Of a DNA stretch of 64,000 nt, positions 21,388 through 32,456 are shown in pieces. The DNA lies in NCBI GenBank assembly GCA_963682025.1, contig OY821520.1, forward strand, positions 83,729,465 through 83,793,464. The letters are read 5' to 3'. A program made the position numbers and the translations under genes. The stretch comes from Cordilura impudica. Taxonomy: Eukaryota; Arthropoda; Insecta; Diptera; Scathophagidae. Positions within the stretch are counted from its first letter, which is position 1. Each line of letters begins with the position of its first letter. The notes beneath the pieces were generated by a model. It saw only the letters and a program-made list of their open reading frames with translations. It ran no database searches and was not told the origin of the DNA.

Positions 21388-23254
21388 ATTACATTTATTA
21401 CATTATTTGTCCGTAACACGCGAACCGGATGTTATAGGTATAAAGGAAACTTGAGCCCAAATGGAGTAGACCTGAGCTTACAGTTTGTCAATGTGTCAAA
21501 GAATTATATTTTTCAGAAAATAGTTATACTTGACCTACGATGCCACTATTGGTATTAAACCTTCAAACCTTTATCCATTTTGAGAATCGTCAAATTTTGC
21601 CACATAAAGCAATTTTGGAATATTTGGCCTCTAAGTTGAGACATATATCAGCGGATCATGTGTAGTACGACTAGATTTGTTTGTGGGAGATCTTTCTTGA
21701 GGGAACAAAACTTAAAGTATGTACGTAAGCTTAACTAATTTTGCTGGAAGGATGAAAGTTTGCACGTGTTGCTACATATTTAAGTCCTGAACATATTTTT
21801 TTCTCGAAAGAATTTATTGTATATTTTAAATGATATGAAATTAAATTTTTAAAGAACATTATTTGGGTCCATTTATGCCTATATGGTCAAATAAATATAG
21901 AATTAAAATTGCCAAGATTCTCCAGATTTTTTGATACCAATAGCGGAATCGTACGACGACAATAAGTATTTAAATATATTTTCAATCTCTAATGAAACCA
22001 AACCACTGTACACTGCCAAAGTATTCCATCCATCTATATTTATACAAATTCAAAAAACAAATTTTTTGAAGTCACAAGAAAAAGTATGTTGTAGATATGT
22101 TTTACCCCAAATTATCTATAGCAACATTTTTGTGTCTATTTTAATGGCACTTTCCAAAAGCATAATTTTGACAAAAGCAGGAAGTGAATGCAAATTCATA
22201 TTTACTTGTTGCAAATTTTTCGTTTCTATGTGAAACCGTTAAGATTTCAAACACAGAGATTTCATGTTTAATGAAATATAAAAAAAATATTGTACTCATT
22301 ACTCATTCAATAATATTGATGGGACTTTTGTTTGTGGTAAAGTAACAGATGACATGTTGAGGTCATGTGTTCAATTTCTTTTAGATTAAATGTGATAAGG
22401 ATGTTAAAAGGAAATTGAAAATGAATGAATGAAAACGTATAAAAATGTATATAGTTTTTAAACTAGATCTAGAAACACTACTACAGCAACTTTTTTTAAA
22501 AGAAAATTTCAACTTTAATAAAAAGATTTACATAATTTGCATATAATTGTTGCAAAAAAATATGTTTTTAGCACACAACTTTCTTTATAAAAATTAGCAT
22601 AATTTTTATATTTTTTCATATTGTAAGATATATATGTATTAATGTAATTAAATTAAAAAATTGTTATCAACATGCTGCAAACAAACACAACCTCAATAAA
22701 AAGAGCAGATCTTTTGTTACGCTACAACTCAGTAATGTCCGTGATAATAATGATGATGATCAGTCAACAAACGAACGACAAGATATTATAGTTTAATATA
22801 TAACAATCTGAAAACATTTGTTAAGGCATACAATGAAAGTACACAATAGTTACAAAGAGTACACCCGAACCTTGAAGAGCAGACTTAACTGTTTCAATTT
22901 AATAAAAAAAAATAGAATATTGAATTTCAAAATACACATTATTAATGCTAATTACAATCTTGTTTTTTTAAAGACTCAAGTTTTTAGATTAAAGGCATAA
23001 TATCTAATCATCATCGAATTATAGGGACAATTATTCAATATAAGCTGGGTAGGGGGAAAATTCAAAAGTAACATTAAAAAGTAACTCAATATCGATATAT
23101 AACACTAAATCCACCAAAATTATGTTTCAGGTTGAAGAAATTTTACCAAAGTTATGGAAAAATTAAAATATTTTGCCTTCTAAGTAAAATTTTCATGTAT
23201 CAAGCACATGTATATCCAAAGTTAAGGAAAGAATATGTAAGGCTTTTATATATG
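21388..23254. other. Unassigned AT-rich region
   Basis: About 1.9 kb without a recognisable gene or repeat. The frames at 21931-22233 and 22818-23000 are low-complexity and match no family I know. Confidence 0.4.
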
Positions 23255-23305
23255 CTAGCAGAGCCCAGCCCTCGAAATTCGAGTGCAAATTCTAGGAAAT
23301 TTTAT
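23255..23305 (-). mobile_element. 3' end fragment of a Helitron (copy 3)
   Basis: CTAG followed by CAGAGCCCAGCCCTCGAAAT and the hairpin, in reverse orientation. The copy stops after about 50 bp where a family A repeat begins. Confidence 0.75.
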
Positions 23306-23785
23306 CATACCCTATACCACTATGTGGTCAGGGTGTAATGACTTTGTGCTGATGTTTGTAACTACCAAAAATATTTGACCAAGACCTTTTATTATACCGA
23401 TGGACTCAGAATCACTTTCTGAGTCGATTTAGTGATGTCCGTCCGTCCATCTGTGTGTCCATGTAAACCTAGTAATCAAACTACAGGTCGCAAATATTGA
23501 ACATATTTCGTTGATATTTGGTTCTTCTATCAGCCATAGCATGAACGCTATTTAAATTAAGCAAAAATCGGTGCATGTTCAGACATAGTCCGCATACAAA
23601 TGACACCTATGAAATCGGCTTAAATTGCCATATGATCTAAATTATCATATAGATCTCAGTCAAATTGGGTTTGTGTGTGTTTGTTACACCCATTAATCAG
23701 TAGTCCAAAAATAAATCCTATAGGACAATTCTTAGTCATAACCCCCATATAAAGCAGCTTCCCGATTTTCATTTGTACACCTATG
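23306..23785 (-). repeat. DINE-1-like repeat, family A
   Basis: Reverse copy starting with ATACCCTATACCACTATGTG and reading through the GTCCGTCCGTCCATCTG core to CCCATATAAAGCAGCTTCCC. It is truncated before the palindromic terminus and abuts the reverse transcriptase relic. Confidence 0.85.
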
Positions 23786-25179
23786 AAAATAAGAATCCTA
23801 CTTGCCAAAACTTATCTGATGCCTGTTTTATTTACTACATGGTTGTGAGCTATTTGCGAAATGTGATACAATTAGTAAAAGGAAATTGAACGTAGCATTT
23901 AACAACATAATCAGATATTTGTATGGAATTAATAGACATTCTAGTATATCTTTGTTTTCATCGCAGCTATGTGACGTTTCCTTAGATAATCTTTTAAATA
24001 TAAGAGTTTTAGTTTTTTTACATAAAATAGTGTATACCCACAAACCGGATCATCTGTACGAAAAACTTTATATTTAAGATATACAGCCCAGCTACAGTTC
24101 TTGAAACGTTGTTATTTGAATAAGAGTGAATTTAAAATCACATAAAATTGAAATTTTGGGTTTCTTGAAACCACTTCTCTTATTTATTTAGTGGATGTTT
24201 GAGTTAACAGCCATATGTTTGAGTTAAGAACATATGTTATCTAGAAACCGAGGTGCCATATGGTTATTTATTCAGTTTCACAAAAAACTTTTAAGTATTT
24301 CGTGCATGTTTTTTCTTAAGTTTATAGAAAAAGTATAAAGAAAAATATTTTCTTTTAAAATAACAACTTATTTGTTCATTTAATTGTTTTTGTTCTTCAA
24401 TTTCATTCAATTAAAAATGACTTTTCTATTTTTAAAAAGTTAGGCATCACCAAAAAAAATTTCGATATTCAAATAAATTGGATTTGACTGGGATCACTAC
24501 TGTTTCGAACATATGCAAAAAAATAAAAATATGTGATTTGATGAAAAAATTTTTTTTAATTCCTTTATTTGCAATAATTAGTGCATAAACAATCTATGTT
24601 ATAATTGAAAAAATTATAATAGAAAATAGATTGTGTAAATAAAAAGTTTTTATTATAAATAGAACAGCATCATCGCAAAAAGTGTATTTTATTAACATCG
24701 ACCACTTATTACGAGTTTTTTTTTTTAAATCAGCGCAAAATGTAGACGTTTTTTTAAAATCGTTTTTTTCATAAAATTAATGTCTAATTTTTTAAAATAA
24801 TGACAAGGTTCAATAAAAAACATGTTAGAGTTCAAAAATTAGTTTTTTATCTCTTAAGACCTGCTTAGTAGAAAAAAAGGGCATTTGTTTTGATTTCACA
24901 AAGCCTTTTCTATGTGAATTAAAACGAGAAAAAATATTCTTATTGAAATTAGAGAACAGCAAAAAACTCGTAGATTTAAGAAATTTTTCATTTACGAGTT
25001 TTTTAAAGCAGTTAAGCAGTGGAAAAAGAATTAGATCAATTAGATATAAAAATTTAATATCGGAGGGGCATTTCTACATATTCGCAGTATCTCTCTGGAA
25101 TTCTATACCCCATAGCTCTCAACTTTTAAGTAACGCAAGAAAATTTAAAGAAAATATTTTTAAACTGTTTTCTGCATAA
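23786..25179 (+). pseudogene. C-terminal relic of a non-LTR reverse transcriptase, split
   Basis: Two pieces of the tail of a LINE-type polyprotein (CR1/Jockey-like, clade unsure). About 23786-24076 encodes KIRILLAKTYLMPVLF, then KGKLNVAFNNIIRYLYGINR, LFSSQLCDVSLDNLLNIRVL and FLHKIVYTHKPDHLYEKL. About 24935-25176 encodes KKLVDLRNFSF, then AVSLWNSIPHSSQLLSNARK and FKENIFKLF. These are the late thumb and C-terminal motifs after the polymerase core (usual form: RG.SLWNSLP..). About 860 bp of unrelated DNA separates them. The polymerase core itself is absent, so this is a 5'-truncated dead copy, as is usual for LINEs. Confidence 0.75.
24085..24930. other. DNA separating the two reverse transcriptase pieces
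   Basis: AT-rich, no recognised ends or coding. It may be an insertion into the LINE relic or a badly decayed part of it. Confidence 0.35.
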
Positions 25180-25424
25180 CAATTTAAAACATTAAATATT
25201 ATTTGATATTATAATACATTTGATTCAATTAAATTTCAAATATTTCAACTTTATTCTTTAATTTTAATCTTATTGTTTTTTGCATTTTATATAAAAAAAT
25301 TTGTAATTAGTTATTAAGTTATTAATTTATTAATGATTTTATAATTTTAAATACAATCAGTTCCATACTGCAAAATAAAACTTTTAGTCTTGTGTATGGA
25401 GCAGTTCCAATAAATAAATAAGTA
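25180..25424. other. Unassigned
   Basis: AT-rich tail downstream of the LINE relic; it could hold its 3' untranslated region. Confidence 0.3.
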
Positions 25425-25605
25425 AAATAAAAATAAAGTTTTCTCAAATTTGGTTTGTATGTATATGTTTTTGCAAAAAAAATAAGTGACCTTACTCCAT
25501 ATAAATATATTATCCGATATGAACTTTTTCATACTCAAACGAAAAAAAAAATTAATAACAATGCCACTCAAATTTGGTTTATGTTTATTTATTTTCACAG
25601 GGCGT
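25425..25605 (-). repeat. Family A fragment
   Basis: Short reverse piece: TTCTCAAATTTGGTTTGTAT, then AAATAAGTGACCTTACTCC, CCGATATGAACTTTTTCATA and ACAATGCCACTCAAATTTGG. The two ends of the repeat are absent. Confidence 0.7.
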
Positions 25606-25672
25606 GTGATATGCTATTATTATTATGTAATTCGATTGCGTTATTGTCATTATTAGTATATGTACAAATTTT

Positions 25673-26235
25673 GTAAACACATTAGCAAATTTAATAAACA
25701 ACACACAGCATTATATAGTTTTATGTATGTGTTAGTAGCAACTTCCAATGCAATTTACTCCCAAAAAAATTTAAAAATTAAAAAATCTGTAAATCTGGCG
25801 GACAGCTAAAAGGAAATACCTTTCAAATGAGGTACGTGTGGCCAAAGTCGGGGTAAAACTAACAAAGTTACATTGGTCACAAGAAATCGCTAGGCTAGGC
25901 GATTTTTGTTACAGATTTGTTCTACCGTTTTATCCCGATTTTGACCAAACGTATATTATTTGAAAGGTATTTCTTTTTACCTGTTCCCCACATTTACAGA
26001 TTTTTAATTTTTTATCTTTATTTTGAGTAAATTGCATTGAAAGTTGCTACTAACACCTACATAAAATTATACATATGCTATGTACGTGTTTATTAAATTT
26101 GTTAATGTGTTTGTTAATGAGTTTGTCATTTTCATTCACAATAATAATAAACCAAAAAATTGTTGGTTTGTGATTTGGCTAAGTTGAAAGTTTCCAAGAA
26201 ATTGCAATCGAATTTCGAGCGCTAGAATCTGCTAG
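25673..26235. mobile_element. Head-to-head Helitron pair (copy 4)
   Basis: Left part (25673 to about 25893) is a reverse Helitron lacking its 3' end. Right part (about 25894 to 26235) is a forward copy ending in the hairpin and CTAG. They meet at their 5' sides in AAATCGCTAGGCTAGGCGATT, where both lack the terminal TCTATAATATTAATA. The result is a 5'-to-5' inverted dimer of about 560 bp with one intact 3' end. Confidence 0.85.
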
Positions 26236-26329
26236 TATATTTTAAAAGACTTCTTGATTTAAATTTTATTTTTTAATATATATTATAGAAACTATTAATG
26301 TTATCAGTATCAATTTTTTAGGCATTCAA

Positions 26330-26530
26330 CACTTTTTACTCTGTGTCCATTTTCGTATACATTTCCCCTCAAATTAGGCCAAAAATTTTCAATAGGTGCC
26401 ATTTGTGGAACATTTGGGAGGTTCATTTGCTTTGGGACAGAATTTAATTTTTGATTACTCAAATTGTGTTTTGCGATGATATCATATCGGGCCTATAAAT
26501 TACTTTTTCTAGTCTTGTGGATGACATTTG
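26330..26530 (-). pseudogene. IS630/Tc1-type transposase C-terminal scrap
   Basis: Reading leftwards, 26440-26340 encodes NLPNVPQMAPIENFWPNLRG. The NxPQxxPIExFW motif is the third catalytic (Glu) block of Tc1-type and IS630-type enzymes. Too little remains for a finer assignment. It lies just downstream of a mariner relic on the same strand but is a different family. Confidence 0.6.
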
Positions 26531-26634
26531 TTTATAAAATTTGTAAGTACTGCTAACCAGACAGTTTTCATTATAATTTTTTCTGGATTCCCATAGATTC
26601 TCAATAATTGTTAACCGTATTTTTTTATCACAAT

Positions 26635-27330
26635 TAAAAAACGTTTTGAAACCAGATGAATACGATTGCAGAACAATATGAGCCGAATTTAGTACGAAAT
26701 TTTCTCAAAAACCATGCATGATTATTGTGGAAAAAGCAAGAGTTGACTGCCCATAATCCTGAACTCTTTTTGCGAATATTTTCACTTAAATTACGCATCA
26801 CACTTAACGAGGCATTTTTATTTAAAAATTTTCCCCGCGGAAGAAATTCGTTACACACTACACCACGATAATTGAAGAACCTGTTAACATGACCTCGATT
26901 TTTGGACTTGCCTCACCCTTTCAAGGGTCATGGGCATAGATCCTGGTCTCACCGCTCATAATTATGCATTTCATTTCGTAGACAGAAATCATTGTTTAAA
27001 AGATATAATGCGACTTTTTTCAAACAATTAACTGTAATTGTTATCAATCCAGATTTGACGCACAAAATATCTTTTAAAATGGTGCTGATTGATCCTTTTG
27101 AAATGTCAACATTATGAGTACAAAATATTTGATTTCCTACACTTGTTTTTTATCCATTGATTTTATTAACTTTTGGCCGGAACTCTATTTTTAATGCCTT
27201 ATCTGCTTTCTTGGATTTATTTTAACAGTTATGTTAACAGTTTTCGGCATAGCCCTGGTCACCAAGGGCTTTCTGCACCATCCTAAATGTTTCTGCAGCA
27301 AATATTTCATTCCCCAAACAAAATACATAA
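26635..27330 (-). pseudogene. Mariner transposase relic, DD34D type
   Basis: Reading leftwards: ETFRMVQKALGDQGYAENC-like (first helix region, about 27310, in part by resemblance) and SKGSISTILKDILC (second helix, about 27085). Next are a SGETRIYAHDP block (DETWIYGYDP-like), KIEVMLTGSSIIV, and CNEFLPRGKFLNKNASLSV. NSCFFHNNHAWF replaces the SWxxHHDNAP block, so the second catalytic Asp is changed to Asn. Stops and frameshifts are frequent. Confidence 0.8.
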
Positions 27331-27416
27331 TTCAATAATTTTCAATATTGAACTAACGAAAATATTGATATGAAATTTTAAACAGATTTTAAAAGCGTAC
27401 TACAACCTGAGAAAAA

Positions 27417-27516
27417 ACAAGTAAGAAAATTATAGTCGGTTTAACCGACTTTACGATACTCTCTACCATGCGTTTAGAGACCCTATCTCTTCGGTCCAAC
27501 TAATTGAATATAGAAA
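27417..27516 (+). repeat. Family A, 5' terminal fragment
   Basis: A 100-bp piece from ACAAGTAAG to ATATAGAAA, joined directly to the start of the next copy. Its palindrome is GTCGGTTTAACCGAC, a variant that keeps self-complementary arms. Confidence 0.85.
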
Positions 27517-28300
27517 ACAAGTAAGAAAATTATAGTCGGTCTAGACCGACTATACGATACCCTATACCATGCGTTTAGAAACCCTATCTCTTAGGCCCAA
27601 CTAACTGGACATTGAAAATAAGCAAAAACCAAATTTGAGTGGGATTTTTATTAATTTTTTTGGCTGCAGATATGAAAAAGTTCATATCGGATGCTATATC
27701 TATAAAGGGACTAGGTCCAAAAATGGACCGATCCTGATCATGTTTGGTAAGGTCTCTTGTATTTTGCAAAAATATGTACAAACAAAATTTGAGAAGAATC
27801 AGTGCAATACTTTTGTTTTTTAATAGATTTAAGTGAAGATCGGGAAGCAGCTCTATATGGGGTCAAAAGGATCATTTTTGGACTACTCATTAGTGGATGT
27901 AATGAACGCATACAAACCCAATTTGAGTAAGATCTATATGACAATTTGGATCTTATGGCAATTTATGTCGATTTCATATGGGTAATTTGTATGGGGGCTA
28001 GGTCTGAACATGGACCGATTCTCACCAATTTCAATAGCGTTCATCCCATGGCCGATAAAAGCTTATATACCAAATTTCATCAAAATATATTCATATTTGC
28101 GACCTGCAGTTTGATTACAAGCTTTACATGGACACACAGACGGACGGACGGACGGACGGACGGACATTGTTAAATCAACTCAGAAAGTGTTTCTGATTCG
28201 ATCGGTATAATTAAAGATGGGTCTAGGTCAAATATTTTTGGTTGTTACAAACAGCAGCACAAAGTCATTATACCCAAACCACATAGTGGTATAGGGTATA
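27517..28300 (+). repeat. Family A, full-length copy
   Basis: A complete 784-bp DINE-1-like unit. It runs from ACAAGTAAGAAAATTATA and the palindrome GTCGGTCTAGACCGAC, through GGCTGCAGATATGAAAAAG and GGGACTAGGTCC, to a (GACG)n core at 28140-28165. It ends in the hairpin ACCACATAGTGGTATAGGGT. No coding capacity. It serves as the reference copy for the family here. Confidence 0.9.
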
Positions 28301-29020
28301 AAAAGGATAAACAAAATTTTAATGGCGTTGTTATTAATTTTTTTGGCTGCAGATATGAAAAAGTTCATATCGGGTGCTATATTTATATGGGGACTAGGTC
28401 GAAAAATGGACCGATCCTGACCATATTTGGTAAGGTCACTTATTTTTTCCAAAAAAAAAAAAAATATACAAACCAAATTTGAGAAAAGTCTGTGCAATAT
28501 TTTTGTTTTTGATAGATTTAAGTGAAGATCGGGAAGTATCTTTATATGGGGCTATGACTAAGAATTGTCCTATAGGGCTTATTTTAGGACTACTGATTAA
28601 CGGGTGTAATAAATACACACAAACCCAATTTTACCGAGAATTATATGACAATTTGGATATTATGGCAATTTATGTGGATCTCATAGGGGCGATTTGTATG
28701 GGGACTAGGTCTGAACATGCACTGATTTTCGCCAATTTCAATAGCGTTCGCGCTTCATGCTATGGCTGGTAGAAGCCTACATACTAAATTTCATCAAAAT
28801 ATGTTCACATTTGCGACCTGTAGTTTGATTACAAGGTTTACATGAATACACAGACGAACAGACGGACGGACGGACGGACGGACGGACATCGCTTAATCGA
28901 CTCAGCAAGTGATTCTGAGTCGATCGGTATAATAAAAGGTGCGTCTAGGTCAAATATTTTTGGTAGTTTCAAACATCAGCACAAAGTCATTATACCCTGA
29001 CCACATAGTGGTATAGGGTA
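28301..29020 (+). repeat. Family A, tandem copy lacking its 5' end
   Basis: Begins in the ATGGCGTTGTTATTAATTTT block directly after the previous copy and ends with the same hairpin at 29000-29020. Its GACG array (28858-28888) is longer. Confidence 0.9.
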
Positions 29021-29812
29021 GAGATATTTGCCCTAATCGATAAAACCGAGAAGTTTAGAGTAAAAAGTCACGATTTAATTTGATCTATGATCTAATAAGG
29101 ACAAATTTTTGCTTTCAGTTTGGGGATTTTTTAATATTTTTTTATGAATTCACCAAAAGTGTTCTCTTTATTTGTTTCTAGCGTAAAAAAAAAATGCCGT
29201 AAATCAAGGCATCGATGTTCACAAAGTTCTTGAAACTGAAATTGAAAAAAAAATTTATATATACATATACTACACTATTTATGCATGTATGTACAAATTA
29301 CCATAGACACTATTCGTACAACAGTAACAACAACAATATGCATTAGAATATTGTGTCGCCTGAACGTGAAGAACACTCAATGTGATTCTTTGGTTTTTTT
29401 TAAGCTTGAAGCTTTTGTTGTATTTCAATGCTTGGATGCATTTTTATAATGGAATGATGTGGCGAATTATAATGTTCTAAAGTAGACGGTTTTTTTCACA
29501 ATGGTTGTTTTTCCGCTTCTTGTCATATGAAACTGGCATAAGAAAATATAAATTCACTGGCGATATTATAGAAAATTTCACACTCAGATTTGAATGATAA
29601 TAAAAAGGGGCTGAGTAGATTTTTAAGAGTTTTCTTTAAGCATGAATTTTTTTAAGTGTGGGCTTAGATAAAATAATGTATTACTTAAAACATCTTAATA
29701 TATTTCTTGGATATTATCAATAGCATAATCAAAATCATATAAACTTCAAATGTCCACTTATGGGTTACATTCCTCATAATTCCATAGAACTTCAGTTCGA
29801 ATAGAAATTATA
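29021..29812. other. Unassigned
   Basis: No recognised coding. A mildly CAA-rich patch at 29310-29340 and less AT-biased DNA around 29360 could be host sequence; nothing firm. Confidence 0.35.
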
Positions 29813-30181
29813 TCTATAATGTTAATTGGCAAGGCGATTTCTTGTGACTGATGTTTTGTTCTACCGTTTTATCCTGATTTTGGTCAAACGTATATTATTT
29901 GAAAGGTATTTCCTTTTAGCTGTTTTGCAGATTTACAGATTTTTTAATTTTTTCATTCATTTTGAGTAAATTGCATTTAAAGTTGCTACTAACACATACA
30001 TAAATACAATGCTGTGTGTTTATTAAATTTGTAAATGTGTTTGTAATAAAAATTATTCTGTTTTTTGTGTTGATTTATGAATTGGCTATAATTGATTAGC
30101 ATACTTTTAGGATCTTTATTTAATGAAAAAATTAAATTTCCTAGAATTTGCGCTCGAATTTCGAGGGCTGGAATCTGCTAG
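29813..30181 (+). mobile_element. Non-autonomous Helitron (copy 5)
   Basis: TCTATAATGTTAATTGGCAA start, AAAGGTATTTCCTTTTAGC, hairpin CTCGAATTTCGAG, and terminal CTAG followed by T. Both termini are present. Confidence 0.9.
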
Positions 30182-31108
30182 TTTTATTAAATACTAGACA
30201 TATTGCTTAATGTTACAGCATTTTGTTAAAGAGATTTGTTCTGAAGTAGAACTTTAATGACATCTTCTGAAATCATGAAAAATTCTTTAAAATATAGTAA
30301 CAAAATAATTTATCTTAAACTCAGAAAGTAGATTCACTAATATTATTGCCAACCAATTTGCAATGAAGTTAATAACCGAATTTCTTAACAGAAAACATAA
30401 ACTTTAGTGTCTCTAATAATATTTTATTAAGCCAAAATATAAAATACAAATTACTGCATATTAATGCAATGGCATGTCTTAAACTTTCCTCATTCATATT
30501 TAGAATGGCTTGCTATTGATGTGCTCACAGCTGTCTGAAGTTTAAAGCGTTTCGGTTTAATATCTTGTTATTATTGTTTGTTTTCATTAAATGTGTTTAT
30601 AATAATTACAAATTGTTACTTTCAAGTTTTATCTTTTATAATTTACATCACGTAAAGAAATGTTTGTTTGTGAAGTTAAATAGTGTTTCTGCATTTCTTT
30701 CCAATGTCTATGGTAAATCTTAGAAAAACAATTAGCAGCCATTTCTTTTGCGTTTAAATATTTTCTGAGGATGAGCGAAAATACGAAAAATAATTAGTAA
30801 GGGTAATCACATAAATCACTTATAGCAATAGAATCTAAACTCAATAAATATAAATTAATTATTTAATACAATAATTTACATATGAAAATATTTAAAAAAC
30901 TCCTTACACGGTGTCTCGACTAACTACAATTCATGGCAATGTTCATGTTCAAGTCAGAGAAGCAAAATGAGACAAAACGCGAAGTGTGCAAATTATGTTT
31001 AGATATTTCATTTCCAAAATGCCTTTAAACCGTAAACAACAAATATGCGTTCTTGTAATCAATGCTTTAAAAGAGTTAAAAAAACTAAAAATACAATTTG
31101 AAGAAGAA
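30182..31108. other. Unassigned
   Basis: AT-rich. A frame from 30986 (about 40 codons before the adjoining repeat, containing MPLNRKQQICVLVINALKEL) is noted but not identified; beyond 31109 the frame is repeat sequence. Confidence 0.35.
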
Positions 31109-31902
31109 ACAAGTAAGAAAATTATAGTCGGTCTAGACCGACTATACGATACCCTATACCATGCGTTTAGAGACCCTATCTCTCAGGCCTAACTAACTGG
31201 ATATAGAAAATAGGCTTAAACCAAATTTGAGTGGGATTTTTATTAAATTTTTCGGCTGCAGATATGAAAAAGTCCATATTGGATGAAATATCTATATGGG
31301 GACTAGGCCCAAAAAGCGACCGATCCTGACCATGGTTTGCAAAGTCTCTTGTATTTTGCAAAAATATATACAAACAAAATTTGAGAAGAATCAGTGCAAT
31401 ATTTTTGTTTTTTGATAGATTTAAGTGAAGATCGGGAAGCAGCTCTATATGGGGCCTATGACTAAGAGTTGTCCAATAGGGATCATTTTTGGACTACTAA
31501 TTAATGGATGTAATATATACATACAAATCCAATTTGACTAAGATTCATATGATAATTTGGATCTTATGGCAATATATGTTGATTTCATATGGGTAATTTG
31601 TATGGGGGCTAGGTCTGAACATGGACCGATTCTCACCAATTTCAATAGCGTTCATTCCATGGCCGATAAAAGATAAACTACCAAATTTCATCAAAATATA
31701 TTCATATTTGCGACCTGCAGTTTGATTACAAGCTTTACATGGACACACAGACGGACGGACGGACGGACATCGTTAAATCGAATCAGATAGTGATTCTGAT
31801 TCGATCGGTATAATTAAAGATGGGTGTAGGTCAAATATTTTTGGTTGTTACAAACAGCAGCACAAAGTCATTATACCCAAACCACATAGTGGTATAGGGT
31901 AT
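31109..31902 (+). repeat. Family A, full-length copy
   Basis: Starts ACAAGTAAGAAAATTATA with the palindrome GTCGGTCTAGACCGAC intact and ends in the hairpin ACCACATAGTGGTATAGGGT. GACG core at 31750-31768. Very similar to the copy at 27517, so probably a recent pair. Confidence 0.9.
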
Positions 31903-32234
31903 AAAAAATGAAAGAAAAAGCACGAGGTTTTGGGTGAATCCTTTTTTTAAAATGAAATTAATAATTTCGCTTTTATTTAATTTAATTTGCGTCATTTTAA
32001 TATACTTAAACGTCAAAATCGAATGAAACTTCAAATTAACGGCTAAGTTGTTGTCAGACTTTCTGTCATGGCAAAAAGTTGGATTTTTTAGCGGTCTCCA
32101 CTAGCCATTGACTTGAACATTGTCATGAATTATGGCTAGTCGAGACATCATGTTAATACCAACTTTAAGACATGTCAGAAACCTTACTGATTCGTTCCTT
32201 ACCTCATCTTATGACTTTTTGATATATTTATATA
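31903..32234. other. Unassigned
   Basis: Contains a small inverted pair, CTAGCCATTGACTTG and CATGAATTATGGCTAG, near 32102-32140. Nothing else recognised. Confidence 0.35.
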
Positions 32235-32456
32235 TCTGTAATATTAATAGGCAAGGCAATTTCAAATGACCCCCTGTATGCTTTTAGTTATCAAACGATT
32301 TTAACAAAAATATACCATTTGAAAGGTAATTCTTTTCAGATATGCATCATCTATATAGATGTTCACCATAGGATACTTTTATGTTAGGAGTAATAATGAT
32401 TTAAAGTTGCTTCTAACACATATATAAGACATATAAAACTATACAACTATACACAT

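Noticed and set aside
28139..28165. GACG/GTCC short repeats considered as a CRISPR-like or regulatory array
   Set aside because: They are simple 4-bp repeats forming the core of DINE-1-like elements, without spacers.
27584..28618. Short frames in DINE-1-like repeats that recur in several copies
   Set aside because: Similar peptides recur because the repeat recurs; frames differ between copies by stops and shifts, so coding is unlikely.
31109..31160. Perfect palindrome considered as a transcription factor operator
   Set aside because: It is the terminus of a dispersed repeat and occurs at each full-length copy.
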